Assembly (NCBI GenBank): GCA_022606425.2
Contig: JAHDVF020001510.1
Coordinates: 731,001-795,000 of the forward strand
Reading direction: 5' to 3'
Length of the DNA stretch: 64,000 nucleotides
DNA from: Lepidostoma basale
Taxonomy: Eukaryota; Arthropoda; Insecta; Trichoptera; Lepidostomatidae
The notes under the pieces: model-generated
Database searches by the model: none
Seen by the model: only the letters and a program-made list of their open reading frames with translations
What the model was told of the DNA's origin: nothing
Shown: piece after piece, positions 22,561-32,875 of the stretch
How positions within the stretch are numbered: position 1 is the stretch's first letter
How the letters are laid out: every line of letters begins with the position of its first letter
Program-made: the position numbers and the translations under genes

Positions 22561-24435
22561 TGACTTAATGTGGAATTTTACACTGTCAAAGAAACAATAA
22601 ATTATTTCAATTAGTTGCATTTCATAGAATTAAATAAACAGATAGAGAGCAAACGGCTAAACATGTAAAACATAGAATACTGTAACTCCCTGAAAAGTTG
22701 AATCAATACATCATATTTGATAATTTACATCATTCAGCAAATAATTACATTGTATTAAAAGCTATATGGATTTTGCTTACTAAAATCTATATAAGTGTTT
22801 GATATTTAGATCCAAAACAATAAAGTTATCTTATTTGAAGAATGTATGTTTTAAAAAATTCTATAAATATCTATAGCCAACATTTTATGAAGTGTTTTAA
22901 ACTGTCAAAACAAAATGCAGAAATTTATGTATGACATAATTTATCATACAGAGTAAAAGTAATATTATGTTATATCCAATTGACGAATATTAATGTTACA
23001 TTTTCATTGAAAAACATGTTAACCGGAGAACTGAAACATACTATCTATTTTATGGTTACATAACAACTGTTTGGTGGTAAATTTAACAGTTAAATAAAAC
23101 CAAACATTGTTTTAACAATGAAAAGAGATAAATAAAATAATAAACTATTGGAATACAAAGAGGTTTTCAAATAGTTTATCTGTAGAAGTCAAGAGTTGAG
23201 ATCAAGGCAATATTTTCTAAAATAGGTCAAATAAAATAGGAATGTATAAAAATATGTGAATAATAAACCATTTTATGGTTGTTCAAGGAGATATTTAAAT
23301 AAAATGAACTGACCTTTTTGACATAACATAAAAAAAATTACCTATCATGAGATTCCACAAAAAGTAAAAGGCCACTTACATTAACAGGGTAATTGTCCAT
23401 CTGTCAAAATATAAAGTGATCATTTGTTTGTTGAGCATCATTTGTCTTTCTCATTTAATAAATCATTATAATTTATAATGTAATCATTTTTATGTGTTAC
23501 GAATTCATTTCAAGAACTCTGCAGCACTGTGTTTTATGTGCCTAATTCACATTTATGTATTAATGTCATTTAATATGAGTGCTGTATCTGATTTTATCCA
23601 TTAAACTTTGTTTTGGATCATAATAGATTTTCCATTGATTTTAAGCCAGAATGCAAATAAATGTAATGCCTTTTAATTTATGAATATATCTTTAAACAAA
23701 TTAATATAGTCTGTGTTCAATGACTTTTCATCTGTTTAACGACTGATATGCAAAAAATGGCATCTCCGAGGAGCTAAACATTACTATTGTGAAATAATTG
23801 TGATAAAATGTTACCAAGTAATAATTGAGAAACTTTTATGCAACTGTAATGATATTTTTTTTGTTCTGCTATGAAAGATATAGTGACATTTAAATATTTC
23901 AATCAGCAATCTTTCTATGCTTTTAAAATATGTATATATAATTTTAGCTGTGTTTTAATGACTCGAGAATAACACTGCCAGTAAACTATAATATTATTTA
24001 TGTGAATTTATAATAAAACCAGAGACAAATGTCTCTATGCTACTCCAGACAGAGAGGTGAAGCTGAATTTTGTATTTTTGTAACAAATATTGTAATCTGT
24101 CTGTAAATAGTAGGTACTGTAAAATAGAAATAAAATAAAACATTAGAAAAGAATTTCATTGTTTTTATTATAAAAAAGAACACCCTATCCTATCAATACT
24201 AAATAATATAAGAGAGTATAAATAAAGTACAGTGAATTAAATAAACTAATTGGAATAAATAGAATTACACTTAGTATTTTCACAACACTTTAATTTATTT
24301 TTTGGTTGTGACCCATGTTCCCTTTAATTTTCATAAGATTGTCTGCGCAAAAGACATTGGTTGTGCAACTTTAAAGAGGAATTAAAAAAATTGTATACTA
24401 AATAAAACAGTTTATTTTTATTAATGACACTAAAT
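22561..24435. other. long AT-rich stretch without recognised features
   Basis: It contains no open frame with a domain and no transposon signature. An AAATAAAATAAAACATT near 24129 could be a distal poly(A) site for an upstream + strand transcript, but there is no support beyond the motif. Confidence 0.45.
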
Positions 24436-24439
24436 AACA

Positions 24440-24745
24440 ACACATCTTCTTCTTTACCTTATTGTAGATTTTGCGATCTGTTTATGGAGGATATATATCA
24501 CGATCTAAGGGATCCTCACTGGATCCATCCTCTTGATGTGGTCCCTCCAGAATGGTCTTCTCTGCCTACTCCATCTCCCTATTTCAACAATTTTGCAGGA
24601 TCTGTGAATTTATTCGTTGGGTATTCTATCTCTTAGAATTCTACCCACGATAGATCGCAATGTTTTCAATTCTGCTACTCTTAGGAGATGTTTGGTTCTG
24701 ACGGTGTCTGCTCTTGTTTCTGGTCTGATAACACTATATAAATTC
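24440..24745 (-). mobile_element. degenerate LINE C-terminal fragment (family B-like)
   Basis: On the minus strand, blocks equivalent to ARTDTVRTKHLLRVAELKTL and RSIVGRILRDRIPNE are visible, with broken frames. Confidence 0.5.
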
Positions 24746-25261
24746 AATAAATTTATGCACTGTAATAATCAATTTAAACACTTCATCATCGCCGATTGAT
24801 TTTGCTCGCTTGATATTATAAGATTTTTTTTAATCGTCAAAAATAAGTAAGGAGTAATTTCACTACGTAGTCGGTGTAACTCATTGTTAGGAATTCATCC
24901 GAACGCTGGTGTAACTTTTGTGTGCTTCTATTGTAATGTTTGTGCACACGCTGGACGGGTGTGCCGTACACACAAGGGAACACTGGATGTGACACAACCT
25001 TTTTTGATGCACACATTTTAAAAGGTTGTTTAACAACCGAATCATGTCTGCGAAAAGTAACATTAAGTCTTGTGAAAATACAAAGTGCAATTATATTTAT
25101 TCAAATGTGAATTCATAACACAAATTGGAGATGAACACAGAATAAATAAATATATAATTTTTCCTTCGCATTCTATTAAATGACAAAATTTGTTGATTGA
25201 GGTAAATATAAAAATAAATATAACAACTGACATGAAACTAGCATGAAACTGGCAAAATAAA

Positions 25262-25555
25262 GTAGAATATATGTAGTAGAAATGAGATATCTTAGACAAA
25301 TGTGAAGTAAATCTGTGCATGAAATGAAATGACGTAAACCGAACTAGATATGGAGGTAAACCAAGGAAAACGTGGCATGATCAAAAATTAAATTGCCACA
25401 TGAGGAGTCGGAGAAATCGACGCGCGTGCATGACATGATGTACGAATGTTGAGGAGCGAGAGAAGTATTATATGTTAGGAAAGAACAGTGTGGTGGTACA
25501 TTCTTTCTGCTTACTCTTTCGGTGATACGCCATGGTGGTTAGTAAGTTAGTTTTT
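25262..25555 (+). mobile_element. LINE family A degenerate 3' fragment
   Basis: It has GTAGAAATGAGATATCTTAG, ACCAAGGAAAACGTGGCATG, GAGAAATCGACGCGCGTGCA and a GGTTAGTAAGTTAG end. Many deletions. Confidence 0.65.
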
Positions 25556-25687
25556 TTATACCATCTAACATCTAACAACTGACCATGTTAGATATCAGAA
25601 TGGGTTAATTTGCATGTGTGACACAATGTATGAATGTGGAATGGGTGAGTGGGGCTGCTCATCTGCTGAGTACAAACAGCTTTACTA

Positions 25688-26871
25688 CTAATTTGAATCT
25701 TTATGTTCTATTCTGGAGAGTGCTACAAAGCTCTTCTTGGTGCTGAGATCATGAAAACCAACTGGCCCCATTTCACAGTCAGCGCATATCAGATATTTCG
25801 TATTGTCTATGGTTAATGAAAATCCAATATTTTCAAATGTATACATATCATCTACCATCCAAAAATCTAGTAGGTTTTCGCAGTCTGGTCCTACTGACGT
25901 TTTTTTCTGTGTCATCAGAGGGAGATTTTTCTGCAATGAAAATAAAGAACATTAAACTGGCTACAATTTGAAAATTTTCCACATTTAAAAATGGAATAAA
26001 TAACAGATTTTGTGATTTAAATCAACCTTTCAAATTGTTTTTCGGGGTGAATACAAAGCTTCATCAAAAAAATAACAATAATATTTCCACATTCTTCAAT
26101 TATACGGCACGGCTCGTGTTTTTTTCTTGCCTTTTTTGGATGTGTGGTCAACAATTCACAAAAATAATATTTTATTTAAAACATTCAAAAACATTATTGC
26201 TCCTCATCCATCAGCGTTCTTATCGAATGTGATGTAAATTTATGAAACAGATGTAATTTTTTAAATTAACCACCCTACCTATTTGAACGTACGTGATACG
26301 TTCACTTTGACTGTACCATTCTCCGATATCCCGTATCACGTACGGGCTTGAGAAAAAGTAATGAACCTAAAATGTACAAAGTTTTAGGGATACGTGCGTG
26401 TGCCATCAAAACTTGAGCACAAGTCTTCATAAATATGGTAGTTTTACAAGGGGCAGGCCAAGTGTGCGGCCGAGTATTTGACGTTTCGTAATTTAAAAAA
26501 ATATATTTAGTATATAATTAAATTTCATTATTAAAAAACCTGCTTGTTTTTTGTACGTTTCTCGGAAAATTTTCGGTGACGCGGTAGAAAAATACAAAAA
26601 CATAACCTCAACAATCAGTAATACTTTAAACGGGGTTAAATAAAAAAGATTTATAGAAACGATTGAAAAATATATCAAAAAATAAATAAGTAATTTAAAT
26701 TTTGGTTATAAAAGAGTTTGAATAATACATTAAATTAATAAAATTACTTACTTCTTGAGAAACGTAGGCGGCTGATTTGGGCAGCAAAATTTTTGATTTA
26801 CAGTACTTGCAGAGCACCAGATTTTTGTTTTTGTCGTTTTCGATTTCGGATTCAAATTCAGCAGACGGCAT
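25688..26871 (-). CDS. RABIF: Mss4/RABIF, Rab-interacting guanine nucleotide release factor (2 exons, 120 aa)
   Basis: On the minus strand, exon 1 is 26871..26752 (40 codons, ending at a GTAAGT donor) and exon 2 is 25930..25688 (80 codons plus stop). The phase is 0 and the protein is 120 aa, close to the ~123 aa of vertebrate Mss4. Zinc-binding pairs C21-x2-C24 (LCKYC) and C89-x2-C92 (ICADC) are present. The family signatures FWMVDDMYTFENIGF and ICADCEMGPVGFHD lie at about 63-77 and 88-101. Mss4 binds nucleotide-free exocytic Rab GTPases and acts as a weak exchange factor or chaperone in the cytosol. The ATG at 26871 is the first in frame and gives the expected N-terminal length. The single intron (25931..26751) contains a 13-bp palindrome and no transposon I can name. 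The 3' flank lacks an obvious AATAAA close to the stop. Confidence 0.95.
26288..26344. repeat. 13-bp perfect inverted repeat in Mss4 intron
   Basis: CGTACGTGATACG (26288-26300) and its exact complement CGTATCACGTACG (26332-26344) are separated by 31 nt. Confidence 0.7.
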
Positions 26872-27185
26872 TGTAATTGTTTTTCAGATCTTTTAGAACA
26901 AAAATAAAAATTATAACGATCGACTACCTACCTTGTCAAAAATGACAACTGACAAGAGAAGTTGGTGCGGTTGGCAGAAATGGATTTTTGGTGTGTTGAC
27001 GTTATTCTCAAGTTGCTAGCCTGTTATTATAAAATTGCCGCCTACAATGATAATTGCCGCCAAAATAATGAACGTGTCGAATATAAAAATTAAAAAATAA
27101 ATCAATCTGAATAACTCGAAGGAGTAACATGTTAATACTTTTGTGTATTGTCAAATTTTTGTCATTTCTATAATTGTCATTTTAT
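26872..27185. other. Mss4 upstream region
   Basis: This is the presumed promoter side of Mss4. No TATA-like element at a convincing distance and no other gene are seen. Confidence 0.35.
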
Positions 27186-27188
27186 TTC

Positions 27189-27785
27189 ATCATGTTCAAA
27201 TCAAATCAGTTTATTTTCTCAAAAGATATTACAAACAATTTTTATAGTTTAAGACATCTATTGAGAACAGGTAAAATATAATAAATATATAATACCAGGA
27301 ACGCATGAGAGATGGTTCGACATTAGGAATACAAGATACTCTCCAAATTCAAGAGTATTTGTCTTCTGAACGTACTTTCACGAATATGAAAGACATCGAT
27401 CTCCGAAGCGATCGCTTGATCATGATCATGTTCAGCAGTTTGATTGCTCTCCCCACCGGCATCACCATTGGCAGGTTGGTTCTACATGCTGGGAGATAAA
27501 ACAGTCTGTGCTGACGCTGTCGAAGATAACCATCCGGAACATAAAGATGAATAGCCTCCAAGATGACGGAATTCTCAAAGAATCCCCTGATAAGTCTGAA
27601 GAAATGGGTAAGTGTGCACCCATCCCTTCTTATCTGTAAACTATTGGTCCCCAGCATGCCCAAGAGGAATGCTAAATCAATTATATACATAGTAGAACCC
27701 CTCCCGTCCGCCACTCCGGTTGATCTAACCATGCTCTATCTGAACTTGTCCTGTGACTTGAGAAATGAAGAAACACTGCAGCTAA
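27189..27785 (-). mobile_element. LINE family H (jockey-like) 3' end
   Basis: The minus strand encodes LAFLLGMLGTNSLQIRRD, THFFRLIRGFFENSVIL, IHLYVPDGYLRQRQHRLFYL and PACRTN. This is the C-terminus of a jockey-like reverse transcriptase, followed by a 3' UTR ending in AAATCAAATC repeats (rc). A second copy is at 38186. Confidence 0.75.
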
Positions 27786-28560
27786 GTCTATATTTTCACA
27801 TGCTAAATAAAAATCTATAACTGACAGTTTTTTTTACTATTGACTACCTTAAAATTTTATATGTACGAGTATGTATTGCTTTTTTTCAATAATAAAAAGA
27901 GCTTTTGTGCGGTTTATTGCAATGTTTTTAATGTAGAGAAAAATACATACAGTCGTTTTTGAGTTCTAAATCTGTATTTTATGATAATTCAACCTTTTTT
28001 GTGTTCCAACCATATCTCCAGTTCCAAAGGTGAGAGACTAGAGGGGTTTCTACTGTGCAATGTGAGGCAACAAATATGCAAATGTGAGGCAAATAAAAAC
28101 ACAAATAAATCAGCTGAAAAATGTTTTTTTTATTCATTTAACATTACATTTTCACACTATTTCACTCAGTTAAAAAAAAAAGATTTTTAGAATTGAATAA
28201 GCTTGTTTATAAACCAAATTAGATAGAGAACAAATTCTGGGTTCAATTAACAATACATTGTGGCGATGTTCAACGTTTTAATAAATTTATAATGGCGATA
28301 TTCTCAAATCTTATTTGAAATAATTGATATCAAAATGCTCGTCTCTGGTCCATAGTAAAATAATCACTAATTCAGCATAAATTAGACGTACTGCATCGTC
28401 TGGATTAGTTACATGCAGCGGGAAAGAGGAAACAAGGTTGGCTTAAAGTTATATATAGTCTTAGACCTACTGTAACATGATGGCAATAAAAAAAACAAAA
28501 GAATTGGAGTTCCGAAACAGAATATTCGAAGTTTGAATATAAATCCCTCTTAAGAATACA
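27786..28560. other. unassigned AT-rich DNA
   Basis: Nothing supported was found here. Confidence 0.4.
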
Positions 28561-28730
28561 TACGATATTCGAGCAATTCATTCAGTTTCCCCGGTGAGGT
28601 AGGCAGAGAAGATGGATCGCCACATTGTTCTATCCTGGCATAATTCTCGCACCCTTCTACATTCACACATCGTGACATGCACGCTCGTCGATTGTTCCTA
28701 CTTCGAACATCGCCAGTTTCAAAATATGAA
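28560..28730 (-). mobile_element. LINE family A 3' fragment
   Basis: It encodes DVRSRNNRRACMSRCVNVEG and the following YARIEQCGDPSSLP, with altered frame at the end. Confidence 0.55.
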
Positions 28731-29499
28731 ATATAAACAAAATAATGAAAAAAAAAACAACAAAACACATGTTACAATTGTAATATTTTTAATTACATTT
28801 CGCAGAGAACATACATAATAATTTACGTATTGGTCGACAGCAAAAGAAAATTGTGCATTTGATATTCTATGGATGATCTTTTACTATGAATGTTCTCCAA
28901 TTTCTAGACCATTGTAATTCAAATAGAGTATAACTCTGAAAACAAAATGTATGTGAAACCACACAAAATATAAATGGTCACCCCAAGTTTTATTTCTTTC
29001 TACATGTATTAGTTATGGATTTATAAGTGGTTACATATAGCATCACATCTCCTTAAATGAAAAAAAAACAACTGGTATAGTGTCGTTTTCATGAGTAACT
29101 CACCTCATGGGTGTTTTAGCAATGTTATTGGACAGTCATGGGAGCTGCATCTGAGACTAGCCATCACATATTAATTGTTTATAATTTGAGATGTATTGAA
29201 AAGGTAGGTTTTTAATATATATTTTAAATCACCTAGATTGTCAATGCATCTTAGGGGTGCAGGGACCATATTCCCCGCCCTATTAGAAAGCCCAAAGTCC
29301 AAAATTTGTGCGGGGACTGCACTTTGGCTCGATTAATCAAAAGTACAATTCTACAAAATTCATTGAAATTATTGAATAATGTAATTTTCTTAAGACAGAC
29401 ATTTTGTGTGTCATTTAAAAGTGAATAAATTGATTGGTATCCCTATTTGTTTAAAAAAATCTATTTGAAAGACATTTGAGAGTATACATTCTTTAATTC

Positions 29500-29845
29500 T
29501 CTTTTTCTTTTTTATACACTTTGTATATACAACACTTACATTTAAAAAATTAAAATTAGATAGACATGTTTCGGACAACCAGTCCTTCTTCAGTGATACA
29601 TATTATAAAGATAGATACATACATATTAAAAATATTATAAAATTGTTTACATGTTCAGACAGATGTTAGATGTTATAACATCTGTCAGATCATGTAAACA
29701 TTATAATATTTCAAATCTGTATGTATCTTTATAATATGTATCACTGTAGAAGGACTGGTTGTCCGAAACATGTTTATGTAATTATTATTTTTTTAATGTA
29801 AGTGTTGTATAAACAAAGTGTATAAAAAAGAAAAAGAAAAATAAA
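29500..29845. mobile_element. long hairpin MITE, about 345 bp
   Basis: The left arm CTTTTTTATACACTTTGTAT..GACATGTTTCGGACAACCAG..CAGTGATACATATTATAAAG has its complement at 29700-29840. The centre is the palindrome GATGTTATAACATC. Confidence 0.75.
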
Positions 29846-29939
29846 GCAATTACAACACAAAGTATGGCGAATATAGAAGAAATACATTCTTTAAATTGTC
29901 CTTGTTATTAATACAATAAACATCACCAAACATCTTCTA

Positions 29940-30375
29940 GATCATTGATCTATTCTTTAATGAGGGAAAGTGATATACCAGCTATATTTTGGTGGTCTTC
30001 CTGGCAGGCAATGTCTATCTGCTTTTGAAATGTGGTGCTACAGACTGTTGATGGAGATTCCACTAGTCGGAACACATCCAAAACAGCGAAGAGTTGAGAA
30101 GGACCGGAGAAACATGGCAAATTCTTAAAAGGAATGCCAAGCTACGAGCAAATTAGATAAGTCATAACATCAGGCATCCGGGCCTGCTAATTATCTTCAT
30201 GGAGAGAATGGTTGAGGATAGAAACTGCAGAAGTCGTCCAAGAGATGCCTATATGGACCAGGTGATTTAGAGACATACACTGTGAGAGCTACACAGAGTT
30301 GAAAAGAATGCCTGGAGACAGGAATGAAAGGAGGGAACGAATGAGACTTGTTGCAGACCAATTCCTGAGATTGTA
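29940..30375 (+). mobile_element. LINE family E degenerate fragment
   Basis: Blocks such as GGAGAGAATGGTTGAGGATA and TGGACCAGGTGATTTAGAGA and the tail CAGACCAATTCCTGAGATTG correspond to the intact copy at 30660..31275. Confidence 0.5.
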
Positions 30376-30639
30376 ATCAAGAGGATGAATTAACAACCAT
30401 AGAAATATTTTAAAGAACTTTGATAAAATAATAACTAAACATACCTAAATTGGAAATCAAATTCATGACCTTGTGGTTTAGACATTACATATTCTCTGAA
30501 TGTCTGCACCTTAATAAGAATATATGTAAATGAGGGCATAAGTTATATCACATTTTAAGACAACTATTACATTATTATGTCAATATTTCAAAAAGTATTT
30601 ATTCAATACCTGAAATTTAAAAAGTGTGGTTGACTTCAT

Positions 30640-31275
30640 TTGCAGTAAAAATGAAAGGTATTGAACTGCGGTTGGCTACATTTACAGCTCAGACAAATAG
30701 ACTCAGTTCATCATAATATTATATACAAGTCTAAGAGCGAGGTCGACAGCCGTATACATCAGGCTAGGCTTGCATTTAATAAAAGGTCGAAAATAATAGA
30801 ATCGAATAATACAGACCTAAAACTGAGAATATTCCTCATTAAGACCTATGTATGGAGTATCTTGATGTACGGCTGCAAGATATGGTGCCTATCTGATAAA
30901 CGGAGACTAGAGGCTTTTGAGATGTGGTCCTATAGAAGACTATTAGGAATTTCCTGGAGAGACCACATTACAAATGAGGAGGTTCTCCGAAGAATCGAAG
31001 GAGGAAAGCACCTGCTCAGGACCTTGTCCGAAAGGCGTGCAAGATGGATCAGTCATGTAATATGACAAGAAGGCCTCTTGCATGCTATAATGGAGGGTAT
31101 GATCGAGGGGACAAACTCTAGGGCACGCCCACGCCGAGAGTACCTGGAGGACCTGTTGGTGGACGTGCGCTGCTCATCATATGCAGATTTCAAAAGAGCC
31201 GCACAAGACAGGGAAGAATGGAAGAGAAGAATAGAGGAAATTGCTGCAAACCAATCCCAGGATTGAAACCAGAGA
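30640..31275 (+). mobile_element. LINE family E 3' fragment, uninterrupted copy
   Basis: It encodes KTYVWSILMYGCKIWCLSDK, RLEAFEMWSYRRLLGISWRD, HITNEEVLRRIEGG and AQDREEWKRRIEEI. The 3' end reads CAAACCAATCCCAGGATTGA. It serves as the empty-site reference for the SINE-interrupted copy at 59045..59870. Confidence 0.8.
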
Positions 31276-31459
31276 GAGAGAAGTTACCAGGTTTATAACA
31301 TACATTAAAAAAATGAGCGGCAAATGTAGTCTGCTGTCATTTTTTTGAACTGCAAATATAGCTAGCTTTACTATAAGGGTTAATAAAAATTATGTTATAC
31401 CCGTTCAAAATTGTACTATTAAATAGTTTTATTTTTTAATAGATTTGTAATAATTAAAC

Positions 31460-31578
31460 AAAACAATGTTTTTTAACTTATTCTACTTTTGTATTTATTT
31501 CGACAGCGACTGGTTTTGCCAGGCTCTGTGTCGAAATAAAGACAAAATTGCAAGTAGTTAAAAAAACATTGTTTTATT
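31460..31578. mobile_element. hairpin element
   Basis: The left arm CAATGTTTTTTAACTTATTC..TTTCGACAGCGACTGG pairs with CTCTGTGTCGAAATAAAG..AGTTAAAAAAACATTG. The sequence after it (ATATTTCAGTAAAATCATTT) also follows the hairpin at 40921. Confidence 0.6.
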
Positions 31579-31659
31579 TCATGATTCTTTAAAATGATCT
31601 TTCATTAAGATATTTCAGTAAAATCATTTTCAGAATGTTTGCATTTACATGAAAGGAAT

Positions 31660-31915
31660 GAGTGAAGACAAAATGGTAAAGAAAGTATACATTTTATCGA
31701 AGATTGAGGTGTTAACACCGGAATTCCATTTTTATATATTCACATAGGGTGAGAAACATCACAATTAGAACCATAACAGGGGTGTCGGACATCATCATAC
31801 GTTATATGAATGTTGAGGAAGCAAGAGAAGTATGTCAGGAATAAATAGTGTGGCGGTCTGGTCTTTCTGTTTACCCATTCGAATAGAAGGCTTGTTATGG
31901 TTAGCTAGTTATATT
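31660..31915 (+). mobile_element. LINE family A very degenerate fragment
   Basis: GAATGAGTGAAGACAAAATG and ATGAATGTTGAGGAAGCAAG with TTGTTATGGTTAGCTAGTTA mark both ends. The middle is rearranged. Confidence 0.45.
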
Positions 31916-32034
31916 ACAAAATATTATTTTAACAAAATATCAAATGGATATTTTGTTTGACAGTAAGATGATTGTCATGTCAAATTTTAAAATAAAATAA
32001 AGTTAAGAAACAACAAACACCAAAAGTTTAAGTC

Positions 32035-32690
32035 AATGATATTACAATTTATTTTACAATCTTCAATATGAGCAGAAAATAGCACATTATTATGAAGAAG
32101 AAATCTGGTCATATCCAGGCTCGAACCCAAGTCCCCTGGATCCAAAGCCAAACATTCTATCCCCTAGACCAGTGCTCTGCAACCGGTGTGCCGCGGCACA
32201 CTGGTGTTCCGTGAACCGGAGGCCAAATACATACTGAAAAAATATTTAGATTTTTCGATTTTCCCGAATGAGCTAAAAAAAAAGGTCCCCGCCGATTTCT
32301 ACTGGCTGGAAGTTGCTGGCAACCTCCATTTTTTTTCTTCTTTTTTAGCTCATTTCTGGCCAGTAGAATTCGTGAAAATTGGACGCTCGGTCTTTCGGAA
32401 GGAGCAAAAAAAAGCCGAAAGACGCTGGTAAGCTAAAAAAAAGGAAAAGCCACCAATGTCTCCCGAGCTGATTGACGCCCACGTCCAAACCCATTTTTAG
32501 CTTTTGGTGTGCCGCGGAATTCTAGGAAGAACATATGTGTGCCGCAAGTGAGAAAAGATTGCGGAACACTGCCTTAGACCACCGTTAACAATTGTTTATG
32601 CACTAGCATAGAAAGAAAGATCAGGAAAATGACTAGGATTGAACCCATGTTACATAGATACAGAGCCAAGCGCCCTGCAATCAATACCCA
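32035..32690 (-). mobile_element. tRNA-derived SINE family 2 split by a hAT element
   Basis: SINE sequence (B box complement AGGCTCGAACCC near 32128, A box complement CCCCTAGACCA) is interrupted at 32170 and resumes at 32572 with CCTTAGACCACCG. A further tRNA-like remnant (GATTGAACCCATG) follows near 32640. Confidence 0.75.
32170..32571. mobile_element. hAT-type non-autonomous element, 402 bp
   Basis: The ends are CAGTGCTCTGCAACC and GATTGCGGAACACTG, with flanking 8-bp duplications CCCTAGAC and CCTTAGAC (one mismatch). A GTGCCGCGGCACAC palindrome lies just inside the left end. No transposase. Confidence 0.8.
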
Positions 32691-32842
32691 GTCGAATTAA
32701 AATGAGGCATACTTATAACCCGTTAAAAAATATATCATTAATCTCGAAAAAACTTGCATAAAACATTCAGATTTAAAAAAATAATTTGGGTTAAAGACTA
32801 ATTGAAATCTTATTGCATTAATTTGAATAACAATTTTTTTGA

Positions 32843-32848
32843 TTTATT
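32843..32848 (-). terminator. poly(A) signal of NIPP1
   Basis: AATAAA on the minus strand lies 28 nt downstream of the NIPP1 stop. It is the first canonical signal after the coding sequence. Confidence 0.5.
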
Positions 32849-32875
32849 ATTTGTGTACAAAAGTATTCCGTTAGT

